Positions 26,101 to 34,639 of a stretch of 52,908 bases of DNA are shown one piece after another. A program made the position numbers and the translations under genes. The DNA lies in the NCBI GenBank assembly GCA_017472635.1, contig JAFUPU010000065.1, positions 1-52,908 of the forward strand. Direction: 5' to 3'. The stretch is from Bacteroidaceae bacterium. GTDB taxonomy: Bacteria; Bacteroidota; Bacteroidia; Bacteroidales; Bacteroidaceae. Within the stretch, counting starts at the first letter, position 1, and every line of letters starts with the position of its first letter. The notes below the pieces were generated by a model, which was not told the origin of the DNA, searched no databases, and was given only the letters and a program-made list of their open reading frames with translations.

Positions 26101-26271
26101 CTCACGGTTTTGTCTACACTGCTCGGCTTTATTCCTTTTATTGTAGGACCTACCAAAGAGGCTTTCTGGTTTCCGCTTGCTGCTGCTACTATGGGCGGAC
26201 TGATTATGTCGCTTGTCGCCCTCTTTTTCTTCCTGCCAGCTTTTGTGCTTCGGTACACTTCGCGCAGTTAA
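23119..26271 (+). CDS. Second RND-superfamily permease, divergent
   Basis: A 1050-residue RND protein with the usual two-fold arrangement and 12 predicted transmembrane helices. Helix 4 carries NLIIDNTIVMTDH and helix 10 GITVNAAIYLLDEY, both changed from the common AcrB pattern. It shares little obvious identity with the pump at 18334. Because it is coupled to the TolC gene and the operon has one adaptor, the two pumps may share that adaptor, act as a heteromeric pair, or serve different substrates. Confidence 0.88.
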   Translation: MNVNKTSFSIIVSFLCLALVGAIVLPMLTVRLQPIQYNPSLTVSFSLPNSSARVVEMEVTSKLEGLLARMKGVRGVSSTSQNGRGNIRVTLDKHANIENLRLEASSIVRQTWKDLPDGTSYPRVTVNTPKDQNQRPFLTYTIHAAESPARIQRYVEEYIQPTLSRMEGVYQVKVSGATPMEWRLTYNPHQLEALGISWRDIQEAVSAYYGTAFIGKVETHEEGWCQLAIMPETYIGEQLPLDRMFVKKRDGKLLAVSELVDALHVEAAPQSYFRINGLNSIYLSITAEEDANQLTLGEEIKRVMASLEENMPEEYEVHIGYDATEYIGQELEKIYFRSGVTVLILLVFVLLMTRRWKYTLLVVTSLVVNLLIAVVIYYFAGIDIQLYTLAGITISLNLIIDNTIVMTDHILHRRNLKVYLSILAATLTTICALGVVLFMDEGLRAKLMDFSIVLIINLAVSLVTALFFVPAMMQKLRMTRESKDARLEMKKRSRYAVCFTHGYEKMIGFVCRHKVWACVILVLSFGLPVFLLPEKMEDDEGWHKWYNATLGSEYYREEIRPIVNVALGGTWRLFVEKVYEGSYFDEKHETVLHVSATLPNGSTLEQMNTLVGRMEAYLKRYDDIKQFHAQVHSAYQASIDIYFPEEHQYSSFPYQLKAELTSRALELGGGSWSIYGLEDQGFNNDVRETAGSYRVKLKGYNYDQLNEYAEALKDTLLAHRRVRDVQIGAQFKWYKDDYREFLFDVSTERLAEVDITPMKLYNSMRGIFARDILLATHRSAEGVNEHIRLSSAQASRYDTWQLSYRPLQNGDKEFKLYSLADIGITPQAAEVRKNNQQYELCLQYEYVGAYMMGTKMLKRTLEEFNEQLPAGYEAYAETGGRRWSEKDNGQYLLLLLIAVVIFFVTSILFNSLRKPFAILFVIPVSFVGVFLTFWLFELNFDQGGFAAMILLCGITVNAAIYLLDEYGNIRKSKPCMPPVRAYLKAWNVKIVPILLTVLSTLLGFIPFIVGPTKEAFWFPLAAATMGGLIMSLVALFFFLPAFVLRYTSRS

Positions 26272-26360
26272 AATGGGTGAGTGGATTTTAAGACTATCTC
26301 TCTTATAGTCAGCAGAAACTTATTCCTGATGATTCTGCTATGCTATGCTGAGAGGAGGAT

Positions 26361-26472
26361 ATAAAAATTAATGCCGGAACATCCGCTCTCCTGCGGGTCC
26401 GGCACTAATCCAACACAAAAACTAAACTAGACTTAACTAAACTATTCTTTGGGGAATTTCGCAACTCCTTCC
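26361..26472 (-). ncRNA. Candidate small RNA of about 110 nt
   Basis: On the - strand a -7 box TACCTTTG (26485-26478) has a TTG 20 nt upstream (26508-26506), predicting a start near 26472. About 70 nt later lies a hairpin pairing 26372-26378 with 26398-26404 (TGCCGGA/TCCGGCA) plus an inner CCGC/GCGG stem, followed by TTAATTTTTAT. No ORF is present. I do not recognise a known RNA family. The hairpin could alternatively only terminate aroC transcription, about 160 nt past its stop. Confidence 0.5.
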
Positions 26473-26477
26473 GTGTG

Positions 26478-26508
26478 CAAAGGTAAACATAACTTTTGGA
26501 ATACGCAA
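26478..26508 (-). promoter_or_regulatory. Sigma-ABfr-type promoter for candidate small RNA
   Basis: Reading leftwards, TTG (26508-26506), 20 nt spacer, TACCTTTG (26485-26478). It lies downstream of aroC and points away from it, so it is not needed for any annotated protein gene. Confidence 0.55.
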
Positions 26509-26565
26509 TGCAAAATCGATAAAAAGAGTTTTTTTCTCGACAATTTAGCCTTTTTTCTATTGTTT

Positions 26566-27645
26566 CTATAGAGTTGTAGCCTTATCTAACAGAAAAAAGT
26601 CTAATATTGTCATGGCTGCCATAGCTTCGACTATGGGTACAGCTCGGGGCAATACACAAGGGTCGTGTCTGCCTCGTGCCTTGACTTGTGTTTCGTTTCC
26701 ATTGAGGTCAACGGTCGGTTGTGTCATCAACAGGGTTGCTACAGGTTTGAATGCTACCCGGAAGTAGATGTCCATACCATTGCTGATGCCTCCTTGTATC
26801 CCGCCTGAATGGTTGGTGCGGGTGGCTATATTACCTTTATTATTATAAAAGATATCATTCTGTTGGGAACCGCGGGTTGTGACTCCGGCAAATCCTTCGC
26901 CATATTCGAATCCTTTTGCAGCGTTGATGCTTAGCATGGCATGTCCTAACGCAGCATGAAGCTTACCGAAAGCCGGTTGTCCCAATCGGGGCGGACAATG
27001 TTTGATTACTCCGGTGATGATGCCGCCTATAGTATCGCCCTCAGCTTTTACGGTTGTAATGAGTTGTTCCATCTCTGCTGCTTTTTGTGGGTCGGGGCAA
27101 CGCACCGCATTGGTCTCTATGGTGGCGGGGTCATAGTGGGTGTAATCGTGCTCAAGGGCGATGTCGCCTACTTGAGAGGTATAGGCATAAAGTTCAATAC
27201 CAACCTGCTTGAGTGCCAATTTGGCAAATGCTCCGCCTACACATCTTGCTATAGTTTCGCGTGCAGAGGAACGTCCTCCTCCCCGATGGTCACGGATTCC
27301 ATACTTTTGTGTATAAGTATAATCGGCATGTGACGGTCGGTAGAGGTCGCGCAGGTTCTCATAGTCGTTTGAGTGCTGATTGGTATTGCGCACCAAGAAA
27401 CCGATAGGACAACCGGTTGTCTTACCTTCGAAAATGCCGGAGAGTATCTCTATCTGGTCGGCTTCTTTACGGTCGGTGGTAAGTTTGGATTGTCCCGGTT
27501 TGCGCCGATCTAATTCTTTTTGGATAAACTCCATATCTACCTCGATGCCGGCAGGCATGCCGTCAATGACTCCACCGATGCCAGGACCATGGGACTCGCC
27601 AAAGGTCGTCAGGCGGAACAGATTGCCGAATGTGTTGTTGAACAT
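26566..27645 (-). CDS. aroC: Chorismate synthase
   Basis: A 359-residue enzyme making chorismate from EPSP, the last shikimate-pathway step, using reduced FMN. Family signatures are visible: [14 protein letters not shown] at 16-29, [12 protein letters not shown] near 120, and near the end [19 protein letters not shown]. Length is normal. It begins 22 bp after the stop of the FKBP gene and is probably transcribed with it. Confidence 0.97.
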   Translation of the reverse strand: MFNNTFGNLFRLTTFGESHGPGIGGVIDGMPAGIEVDMEFIQKELDRRKPGQSKLTTDRKEADQIEILSGIFEGKTTGCPIGFLVRNTNQHSNDYENLRDLYRPSHADYTYTQKYGIRDHRGGGRSSARETIARCVGGAFAKLALKQVGIELYAYTSQVGDIALEHDYTHYDPATIETNAVRCPDPQKAAEMEQLITTVKAEGDTIGGIITGVIKHCPPRLGQPAFGKLHAALGHAMLSINAAKGFEYGEGFAGVTTRGSQQNDIFYNNKGNIATRTNHSGGIQGGISNGMDIYFRVAFKPVATLLMTQPTVDLNGNETQVKARGRHDPCVLPRAVPIVEAMAAMTILDFFLLDKATTL

Positions 27646-27667
27646 TGGTCAGCTATTCGTTTAATGA

Positions 27668-28252
27668 TTAATGACAATGTCCACCGCATCCACATCCTTC
27701 ATCATCGCAATCGCCTCCGCATCCACCGCCACAGCTTCCGCATGCACAACCACATCCTTCGCCTGAGAGCATATTTATCATACCTTGAATCTCTTCGTTG
27801 GTGGCTGGGCGTGATTCGACAACTTCACCGGTGTAGGTGAGGTCTTTTCCTGCCATTCTGAGGTTGGCATCGATGACTACATCGGTTTCAGTAATCTCTA
27901 CCACTATCCCCTCGAATTGCATGCCTGCACCATTAACCAGGGGTACGATGGCACCCGGATAGATGTATTCTGAGAGGAATTTGCCGTCGCGGGTAAACTC
28001 TTCTTTAGGCAAGCTGGTGATGTAATCTTCGCTATATTCACCGTATGCTTCGGCACATGGAAGAGTGAAATTGAATTTGTCTCCACTGTTCAATCCTGCT
28101 ATTTGAGCTTCGAATGCGGGTAAAACGATACCCATTCCTGAAATGAACTGATAGGGATGTTCTTTAGTTGCTTCTTCGACAAATTCGCTCTTGCCGTTTT
28201 GTCCGGCATAAAGCTTGTAAGCTACAGTGATGTACTTGTTGTTGGTTTCCAT
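27668..28252 (-). CDS. slyD: SlyD-like FKBP-type peptidyl-prolyl isomerase
   Basis: With the start at 28252 (METNNKY) this gives 194 residues; in-frame codons upstream would run into the promoter. The N-terminal half is an FKBP fold with an inserted IF domain (FISGMGIVLPAFE, then ETDVVIDANLRMAGKDLTY). The tail is rich in Cys, Gly and His (GCGCACGSCGG and similar), as in SlyD proteins that bind nickel and other metals. It acts as a cytoplasmic prolyl isomerase/chaperone and leads the aroC transcript. Confidence 0.9.
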   Translation of the reverse strand: METNNKYITVAYKLYAGQNGKSEFVEEATKEHPYQFISGMGIVLPAFEAQIAGLNSGDKFNFTLPCAEAYGEYSEDYITSLPKEEFTRDGKFLSEYIYPGAIVPLVNGAGMQFEGIVVEITETDVVIDANLRMAGKDLTYTGEVVESRPATNEEIQGMINMLSGEGCGCACGSCGGGCGGDCDDEGCGCGGHCH

Positions 28253-28291
28253 ATTGTTTTCTTGTTGTTTGTTTCTATGAATATCGGGTGG

Positions 28292-28299
28292 CAAAGGTA
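28292..28299 (-). promoter_or_regulatory. -7 box upstream of slyD
   Basis: TACCTTTG on the - strand, about 40 nt before the slyD start. No good TTG is found at the expected spacing, so only the -7 element is claimed. It sits close to the divergent MORN-gene promoter. Confidence 0.5.
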
Positions 28300-28317
28300 C
28301 AAAAAAATGGTGAATCA

Positions 28318-28348
28318 TTGTGTATTTCAATAAATCTTTGTACGTTTG
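28318..28348 (+). promoter_or_regulatory. Sigma-ABfr-type promoter of MORN gene
   Basis: TTG at 28318-28320, 20 nt spacer and TACGTTTG at 28341-28348. The predicted start near 28354 supports translation from 28386 rather than any upstream codon. Confidence 0.6.
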
Positions 28349-28385
28349 TAGAAGAATTCAATGAATAATGATGAATAGTGATTGT

Positions 28386-29027
28386 ATGAAAACAGTTCGA
28401 TTTTTGTGTGGATGGGTGTTGGTATGGATGATGATGCCATTGGGGGTATCGGCTCAGAGGGTTGACCCATTGGAGAGATATGAACAGATACCCGATGCCT
28501 TTCAACAGGTCTTCAATGATTATTTGGAAGAGAATGATACTCGATTGATTACAACCGGGCAGGGGCAATTTTTAGGACATACCCGCGATGGCTTGCTCTA
28601 TGGATATGGGGTATATTATGCTAACGATGGTAGCCAATGGATTGGACAATATCGTAAAGGAGAGTGCATCTTTGGATTGCTTATTAGTGGAAACTATGCA
28701 ACCATTGGATCTAAGTTGCACTATGTCTATTACGATTTGACGACAAGTCTCATCAAGTTTGTCCGTCAGAGTGGTAATGACCGGTTAGTATCGGATGAAG
28801 AGGCTTCTGACTATCACTTTGAGTCTTTGAATTATGGAAATGGTGATCGTTATGTAGGAGAGACCTATAAAGGTAATAAGCACGGTTATGGTATCTATTA
28901 TTGGGCGAATGGTAACTATTGGTATGGACAGTATCGGAATAATATGCGCTATGGTTATGGTGCTCTCTTTACTCCTAAGGGAAACATTTATGTGGGTAAG
29001 TGGATAGGAGATGAAAAGGTAGAGTAG
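28386..29027 (+). CDS. Secreted MORN-repeat protein
   Basis: A 213-residue protein with a signal peptide ending GVSAQ. I use the ATG at 28386 (MKTVRF) because it gives a clean signal sequence; the ATG at 28368 would add six residues. The body carries about five MORN repeats, e.g. GDRYVGETYKGNKHGYG and GNIYVGKW. MORN repeats are structural and often bind lipids or proteins; the function here is unknown. It is convergent with ackA. Confidence 0.85.
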   Translation: MKTVRFLCGWVLVWMMMPLGVSAQRVDPLERYEQIPDAFQQVFNDYLEENDTRLITTGQGQFLGHTRDGLLYGYGVYYANDGSQWIGQYRKGECIFGLLISGNYATIGSKLHYVYYDLTTSLIKFVRQSGNDRLVSDEEASDYHFESLNYGNGDRYVGETYKGNKHGYGIYYWANGNYWYGQYRNNMRYGYGALFTPKGNIYVGKWIGDEKVE

Positions 29028-29044
29028 AACCTGATGGTGTGAAT

Positions 29045-29113
29045 GGTATATAAAGAGAGGAGGACGTGTTGTTATGTGGTTGGCACGTTCTCCTCTCTCT
29101 TGTTGTATATACC
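29045..29113. terminator. Long bidirectional hairpin between MORN gene and ackA
   Basis: GGTATATA (29045-29052) pairs with TATATACC (29106-29113) and inside it 29054-29068 pairs with 29084-29098 with one wobble (AGAGAGGAGGACGTG against CACGTTCTCCTCTCT). The stem of over 20 bp lies between two convergent genes, so it probably stops transcription from both sides. Confidence 0.75.
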
Positions 29114-29134
29114 TTATTATATATATAGGTATTA

Positions 29135-30334
29135 TTACTTCTTCAGCAAGTTCAGGGTGTCTGATGCTATCATCAACTCTTCGTCAGTAGGGATGATTAC
29201 TACTTTTACCTTAGAAGTCGGTGTAGAGATGATGGCTTCATCGCCATGGATGGTTTGGTTGAGCTCTTTGTCTATCTCAACACCCATGTATTCGAGACCT
29301 GAACAAGTCAATTCGCGGCACTCTGCTTGATTCTCTCCAACACCACCGGTGAAGAGGATTACATCAACGCCTCCCATTGCAGCGGCATAGGCACCGATGT
29401 ATTTCTTGATGCGATAGTAGTACATGTCTAATGCCAAGCGGGCACGCTTGTTGCCGTTGTTAGCAGCTGATGCCACTTCACGCATATCGGAAGAAATGCC
29501 TGAGATGCCTGCCAATCCTGATTTCTTGTTTAACAAGTTGGAAATGCCTGTTGAGTTCAGTCCCTCTTTGTCCATGATGAAGGTGACGGCACCGCCATCG
29601 ATATCACCTGAACGAGTACCCATCATCAGACCTTCAAGGGGGGTAAGACCCATAGTGGTGTCTATACATTTGCCATCTTTTACGGCAGATATAGAACCTC
29701 CATTTCCAACGTGACAGGTGATGATGCGGCTACCTTCAGCAGGGATGCCCAAGTATTCACATACGCGTTGTGATACGTACCGGTGTGAAGTTCCGTGGAA
29801 GCCATAACGGCGTACGCCATATTTCTCGTACAACTCATAGGGTACGGCATACATGTAGGCATAATCGGGCATTGTCTGGTGGAATGCAGTGTCGAATACA
29901 CCAACCTGAGGCATATTGGGGAGTATGGCAGAGACGGCATTTACTCCTTTGAGGTTGGCAGGGTTGTGCAGGGGTGCCAAGTCGTTGCAGGCGGCAAACG
30001 CGTCGAGCACCTCTTTGTTGAGGATGACAGACTCGCTGAAGCGTTCTCCTCCGTGTACCATACGGTGACCTACGGCATCGAGTTCGTCCAATGATTGCAA
30101 CGCACCATATTCGGGGTGAGTCAATGTCTGGAAGATGAATTCAACTCCTACGGTGTGTTCGGGGATATCTTTCTCGAGAATTTTTTTCTCTCCGTTAGGT
30201 AATGTCAGTTTCAAGAAAGAGCCGGTTAATCCGATTTTCTCGATACCTCCTTGAGCCAGCACCTCTTTGCTCTCCATCTCAAAGAGTTTGTATTTGATGG
30301 ATGAACTTCCGCAGTTCAATACTAATATCTTCAT
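29135..30334 (-). CDS. ackA: Acetate kinase
   Basis: A 399-residue enzyme converting acetyl phosphate and ADP to acetate and ATP, central to Bacteroidales fermentation. It shows the N-terminal phosphate-binding motif VLNCGSSSIKY (4-14), HRMVHGG, GFHGTSHRYV and FTGGVGENQ near residue 330. It follows pta by 38 bp and forms the usual pta-ackA unit. Confidence 0.97.
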   Translation of the reverse strand: MKILVLNCGSSSIKYKLFEMESKEVLAQGGIEKIGLTGSFLKLTLPNGEKKILEKDIPEHTVGVEFIFQTLTHPEYGALQSLDELDAVGHRMVHGGERFSESVILNKEVLDAFAACNDLAPLHNPANLKGVNAVSAILPNMPQVGVFDTAFHQTMPDYAYMYAVPYELYEKYGVRRYGFHGTSHRYVSQRVCEYLGIPAEGSRIITCHVGNGGSISAVKDGKCIDTTMGLTPLEGLMMGTRSGDIDGGAVTFIMDKEGLNSTGISNLLNKKSGLAGISGISSDMREVASAANNGNKRARLALDMYYYRIKKYIGAYAAAMGGVDVILFTGGVGENQAECRELTCSGLEYMGVEIDKELNQTIHGDEAIISTPTSKVKVVIIPTDEELMIASDTLNLLKK

Positions 30335-30372
30335 GATTCTTTATAAATTATACTATGTTGTTTTACGTAGGA

Positions 30373-31383
30373 TTATCCTTTTGCTGCAATGGCTTGGTTC
30401 GCTGTAATAGCCACCATTTTGTAAACATCTTCAACCGAGCAGCCGCGTGAAAGGTCGTTGACCGGACGGGCGATACCTTGAAGGATGGGACCGATGGCAT
30501 CGGCATTGCCTAAGCGTTGTACCAGCTTGTAGGCAATGTTTCCAACTTCGAGGTTGGGGAATACCAATACGTTGGCTTTTCCTGCAATGGCAGAGCCGGG
30601 AGCCTTGCTTGTACCTACAGAGGGGACAAGGGCTGCATCAGCCTGCAGTTCACCGTCTATCTTCAAGTCGGGAGCCAATTCTTTAGCAAGCGCCAAGGCT
30701 TCGGTGACTTTATCGACAACCTCATGTTTGGCTGAACCTTTAGTTGAGAAGCTGAGCATGGCTACGCGTGGGTCTTCAAATCCGGCAACAGCTTTGGCGG
30801 TTTGTGCGGTGCATACGGCAATCTGTGAGAGTTGTGCAGCATCGGGCATAGGAGTTACGGCTACGTCACCTACAACCAATACACCATTTTCACCATATTG
30901 GGGAGTTTGGGTAACCATCAGCATGGCACCTGAAACGCAAGAGATGCCCGGTGACGTCTTGATAATCTGGAGTGCAGGACGTAATACAGCACCTGTTGTG
31001 TTGCGTGCACCAGCCAATTGTCCGTCAGCGTCACCGGCTTTGATAATCAGGCATCCGAGATAAAGAGGGTCAAGCACCAATTTGCGTGCTTCTTCGATGG
31101 TCATGCCTTTCTTCTTGCGTAATTCGCAAAGCAGTTGGGCATACTCCTCTTTCTTGGGATGGTCCTCGGGGTTGATGATGGTGGCTTTCTCTATGTTCTT
31201 CAATCCGAACTGTTCTGCCAATCCTTTGATTTCGGCAGGGTTGCCGATGAGGATAAGGTCTGCTACTTCGTCGGCCAAAAGTTGGTCGGCTGCTTTCAAT
31301 GTACGTTCTTCTGTTCCTTCAGGAAGAACGATGCGTTGCTTGTTTGCTTTGGCGCGGGCAACGATTTCGCTGATTAAATCCAT
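30373..31383 (-). CDS. pta: Phosphate acetyltransferase
   Basis: A 336-residue enzyme of the short PTA_PTB type, converting acetyl-CoA and phosphate to acetyl phosphate. Motifs: IVLPEGTEERTLKAA at the N-terminus, AGARNTTGAVLRPALQIIKT in the middle and KANVLVFPNLEVGNIAYKL near 270. It is the first gene of the pta-ackA operon. The long N-terminal regulatory region of enterobacterial Pta is absent, as expected for this group. Confidence 0.97.
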   Translation of the reverse strand: MDLISEIVARAKANKQRIVLPEGTEERTLKAADQLLADEVADLILIGNPAEIKGLAEQFGLKNIEKATIINPEDHPKKEEYAQLLCELRKKKGMTIEEARKLVLDPLYLGCLIIKAGDADGQLAGARNTTGAVLRPALQIIKTSPGISCVSGAMLMVTQTPQYGENGVLVVGDVAVTPMPDAAQLSQIAVCTAQTAKAVAGFEDPRVAMLSFSTKGSAKHEVVDKVTEALALAKELAPDLKIDGELQADAALVPSVGTSKAPGSAIAGKANVLVFPNLEVGNIAYKLVQRLGNADAIGPILQGIARPVNDLSRGCSVEDVYKMVAITANQAIAAKG

Positions 31384-31434
31384 ACTTATATGTGTTTTAT
31401 GTAGTTGTTATTATATGATGCGCTATTGGCGTTG

Positions 31435-31442
31435 CAAATTTA
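31435..31442 (-). promoter_or_regulatory. -7 box upstream of pta
   Basis: TAAATTTG on the - strand about 50 nt before the pta start. A TTTG lies further upstream (31470-31467) but the 24-nt spacing is longer than ideal. Confidence 0.45.
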
Positions 31443-31553
31443 CGATATTTTGTCATATCCACCTTACAAATCGAACTACTTTTTTCAATCTTTTTTAGAA
31501 AATCTGGCATTTGTGCTGAAAATGCAAGGTTCGTGTTGCTTGGATGTGGCTTT

Positions 31554-32327
31554 TTATGGGTTGCTTTGCTCTGTTGTGAGGGTGCGTTCGAGTTCTTCAG
31601 CACTCAATCGCAGGCGTATTTTCCCATTTTGTGCCATTGATATAGCGCCCGTCTCTTCTGACACAACAATGACAAGGGCGTCTGACTCTTGTGAGATGCC
31701 TAAGGCAGCTCGATGGCGGAGTCCCAGATGCTTCGGGATGTTCAGATCGTGTGAGACGGGGAGGATACATCCGGCTGCTTTGATACGATTCTTGCTGATA
31801 ATCATGGCACCATCGTGTAACGGGCTGTTTTTGAAAAAAATGTTTTCGATGAGCCGTTGGTTGATGTTGGCATCGATGGGTTCTCCGGTGCGTATAATTT
31901 CGTTGAGTGGTAATTGTTTCTCAATGACAATCAGTGCACCCACTTTCTGTTTGCTCATGCTTAAACACGCCATGGCTATAGGAAGTGTATCTGTCTGCTC
32001 ACGTCCCTCTTTCTTGTTGCTTGTGAAGAACTTGAGCCAACGTCTGCCACGGTGTCGGGTTCCCAATGAGAGTAGAAAACGGCGGATTTCGTCTTGAAAA
32101 AGTACGATAAGGGCTATAACTCCCACATTTTGCAGAATGTCGAATATCGAGCCTAACAGACGCATCTCAAGCACTTGTGAGACCAATACCCATATAGTCA
32201 AGAATATCAATACTCCAGCAAAAATGTTCAGTGAGCCTGATTCTTTCATCAGTTTGTACAACTGGTAAAGAAGGTATGCTACCAGTAGAATGTCTAACAA
32301 GTCTTTTATTCCGAAATCTATCAGCAT
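31554..32327 (-). CDS. dacA: Diadenylate cyclase CdaA
   Basis: A 257-residue membrane enzyme making cyclic di-AMP from two ATP. About three N-terminal transmembrane helices (residues 10-80) precede the DAC domain, which has both catalytic motifs: DGA at 172-174 and RHR at 204-206. c-di-AMP controls osmotic and cell-wall balance in many bacteria. The gene starts 12 bp after folP, a common arrangement in Bacteroidetes. Confidence 0.95.
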   Translation of the reverse strand: MLIDFGIKDLLDILLVAYLLYQLYKLMKESGSLNIFAGVLIFLTIWVLVSQVLEMRLLGSIFDILQNVGVIALIVLFQDEIRRFLLSLGTRHRGRRWLKFFTSNKKEGREQTDTLPIAMACLSMSKQKVGALIVIEKQLPLNEIIRTGEPIDANINQRLIENIFFKNSPLHDGAMIISKNRIKAAGCILPVSHDLNIPKHLGLRHRAALGISQESDALVIVVSEETGAISMAQNGKIRLRLSAEELERTLTTEQSNP

Positions 32328-32339
32328 ATTTGTAAGGTT

Positions 32340-33203
32340 TTAAAAGGATTGGTGTGGAGCATTCTTGACGCTTTGCCATAATTTGATGGCTTCGCATGCT
32401 GCTTTTACATCGTGTACACGCAGGAGGTGGGCACCTTTATTCAGTGCAATCGTGTTGAGCACGGTTGTTCCGTTGAGAGCTTCATTTTCGGTACATCCCA
32501 ACTTTTTGTATATCATCGATTTGCGCGATACTCCGACGAGTAAGGGACAATCCAATTGATGAAACTCTTCCAGATGGTGCATAAGAAGGTAATTGTCTCT
32601 CAATGTCTTGCCAAATCCGAATCCGGGGTCAACTATCACATCTTTTACTCCCAACTCGTGCAATTGGTCTATCTTGTTGGCAAAATAAAGGAACACATCG
32701 CCAATCAGGTTGTTATATTGTGGGGAGTCTTGCATGGTTTGCGGTCTCCCTTGCATGTGCATTATTATATAAGGTACGTTGAGCCTGGCTATTGTGTCAA
32801 ACATCTGCTTGTCCATTTCACCGGCAGAGATGTCGTTGATCATGCTTGCACCATATTCTTCGACACACATGGTAGCCACATCTGCCCGATAGGTGTCAAC
32901 GGAAACAGGCATCTCCGGTGCTGACTTACGTATGATGTCCAACCCTTTTCTCAGTCTTCTCATCTCTTCGTCAACCGGTACGTCAACAGCTCCCGGGCGG
33001 GTTGAACAAGCACCGATGTCGATAATGGAAGCACCTTCGCTGACAATCTCTTCTACCCGTTGGGTTATGGCAACGTCGTCAGCCTGTCTGCTTGGTGCAT
33101 AAAAAGAGTCGGGTGTCACATTCAAGATACCCATCACTTTGGGATGCTCAAGAGAGACCAATTGTCCGCTAAAGTTGATAAAATAGGGCTTAATTTGGCT
33201 CAT
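32340..33203 (-). CDS. folP: Dihydropteroate synthase
   Basis: With the start at 33203 (MSQIKPYF) the protein has 287 residues. It joins p-aminobenzoate to the pterin precursor in folate synthesis and is the sulfonamide target. Visible motifs are GILNVTPDSFY (25-35), DIGACSTRPGA and VDPGFGFGKT. An upstream in-frame ATG (33242) would overlap the promoter. It is transcribed with dacA. Confidence 0.95.
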   Translation of the reverse strand: MSQIKPYFINFSGQLVSLEHPKVMGILNVTPDSFYAPSRQADDVAITQRVEEIVSEGASIIDIGACSTRPGAVDVPVDEEMRRLRKGLDIIRKSAPEMPVSVDTYRADVATMCVEEYGASMINDISAGEMDKQMFDTIARLNVPYIIMHMQGRPQTMQDSPQYNNLIGDVFLYFANKIDQLHELGVKDVIVDPGFGFGKTLRDNYLLMHHLEEFHQLDCPLLVGVSRKSMIYKKLGCTENEALNGTTVLNTIALNKGAHLLRVHDVKAACEAIKLWQSVKNAPHQSF

Positions 33204-33231
33204 ATAATCCTTTTTTTGATTTTCTGAAAGG

Positions 33232-33239
33232 CAAAAGTA
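33232..33239 (-). promoter_or_regulatory. -7 box upstream of folP
   Basis: TACTTTTG on the - strand, 29 nt before the chosen folP start; this also argues against the longer in-frame start. No clear -33 element. Confidence 0.45.
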
Positions 33240-33258
33240 CACACAATTTTTGGGATTC

Positions 33259-33291
33259 TTGCTTTTATGTTTGCTTTTTTGTGTAAGTTTG
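33259..33291 (+). promoter_or_regulatory. Promoter of murF
   Basis: TTG at 33259-33261, 22-nt spacer, and -7 box TAAGTTTG at 33284-33291, about 44 nt before murF. It is divergent from the folP promoter. Confidence 0.5.
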
Positions 33292-33334
33292 CAACCTAAA
33301 ATAGGCTAAAAGCCCATAAAAGTAGTGTTTAAGT

Positions 33335-34639
33335 ATGGAAATTTCCTCTTTATATCATCTGTTTCTGCAATATCCGGTGGTTACTACCGATAGCCGGAGT
33401 TGTCCGAAAGACTCTATCTTTTTTGCCTTACGGGGAGACAACTTCAATGGCAATGCATTTGCCTCGAAAGCGTTGCAAGATGGTTGTGCCTATGCCGTCA
33501 TTGACGATGAGGCTTATGCCGACCCTTCAGACAAACGCCTGGTGAAGGTTGACAATGTGTTGGAAACATTGCAGAAGTTGGCTAATTATCATCGGTGTCA
33601 GTTAGGCACACGCATTATAGGCATAACCGGTACCAATGGAAAGACCACTACGAAAGAGTTGGTTGCTACGGTGCTTCAGCAAGCGCACCGGGTGTTGTAT
33701 ACGCAAGGTAATCTGAACAATGCCATCGGAGTACCCCTCACCCTCTTGCGTCTGACTCCCGACCACGACTTGGCGGTGGTAGAGATGGGGGCAAGCCATC
33801 CGGGAGATATTAAGGAACTGGTAGAGATTGCAGAGCCTGATTTTGGATTGATAACGAATGTCGGATTGGCTCACCTTCAAGGATTCGGTTCGTTGGAAGG
33901 GGTGGTGAATACAAAGACTGAATTGTATGACTTCTTGCGTGGGAAAAAGGATGCAACGGTATTTGTCAATCACGACAATGCCCTTTTGATGGAGAAGACC
34001 GAAGGGTTGCATCTGATACGTTATGGCGCTCCTGACGAGCAGGCAGCATTAAGTGTGAGTGGTGAAGTGGTGGATTGTGCTCCCTGTTTGCGCTTCCGTT
34101 GGCGGATGGGAAAGTCGACATGGCGTGAGGTGCAAAGCCGTTTGATAGGTGCTTACAATATCGACAATATGCTGGCGGCAGCATCCGTAGGGCTCTATTT
34201 CGGAGTTACACCGGCTCAGATTGATGAGGCTTTGGAAGGATATATCCCTCAAAACAACCGTTCGCAATTGCAGGAGACCGAAAGAAACAAATTGATAATC
34301 GATGCCTACAATGCAAATCCTACAAGCATGAGGGCGGCTTTGGACAACTTCAAGCAGATGCAGGTACATCCGAAAATGGCGATATTGGGTGACATGAAGG
34401 AGTTGGGTGCTTGTAGCAAAGAAGAGCACCGGTTGGTGATTGAACAGCTGAAAGAAGCTGGCTTCCAGCGAGTGTGGCTGGTGGGTGAACAGTTCGCTTC
34501 GGTTGATTCGCCTTTCGAGAAGTTTGCCAATATTGAAGAGGTGAAAGTGGCGCTTGAGAAAGAACCGTTGACAGGTTATTATATCTTGATAAAAGGTTCT
34601 AATAGCATGCGGTTGGCAAGCGTTACAACTTCTTTGTAA
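33335..34639 (+). CDS. murF: UDP-MurNAc-tripeptide--D-alanyl-D-alanine ligase
   Basis: A 434-residue cytoplasmic Mur ligase that adds D-Ala-D-Ala to the peptidoglycan precursor using ATP. The P-loop GTNGKTT is at 99-105; DSRSCPKDSIFFALRG near residue 19 is the UDP-binding domain, and IDAYNANPTSMRAAL near 330 is a family signature. It stands alone here, outside a dcw cluster, as in other Bacteroidales. Its stop overlaps the next ATG (TAATG). Confidence 0.96.
   Translation: MEISSLYHLFLQYPVVTTDSRSCPKDSIFFALRGDNFNGNAFASKALQDGCAYAVIDDEAYADPSDKRLVKVDNVLETLQKLANYHRCQLGTRIIGITGTNGKTTTKELVATVLQQAHRVLYTQGNLNNAIGVPLTLLRLTPDHDLAVVEMGASHPGDIKELVEIAEPDFGLITNVGLAHLQGFGSLEGVVNTKTELYDFLRGKKDATVFVNHDNALLMEKTEGLHLIRYGAPDEQAALSVSGEVVDCAPCLRFRWRMGKSTWREVQSRLIGAYNIDNMLAAASVGLYFGVTPAQIDEALEGYIPQNNRSQLQETERNKLIIDAYNANPTSMRAALDNFKQMQVHPKMAILGDMKELGACSKEEHRLVIEQLKEAGFQRVWLVGEQFASVDSPFEKFANIEEVKVALEKEPLTGYYILIKGSNSMRLASVTTSL

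Larger units (their letters stand above)
26272..26565. other. Intergenic region between convergent RND operon and aroC
   Basis: This 294-bp stretch has no credible protein gene. It holds small hairpins just after the RND stop (GACTAT/ATAGTC near 26293-26311) and, on the - strand, a promoter-like pair at 26478-26508 and a GC-rich hairpin at 26372-26404 with a T-rich tail, described as a candidate small RNA. Confidence 0.7.
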
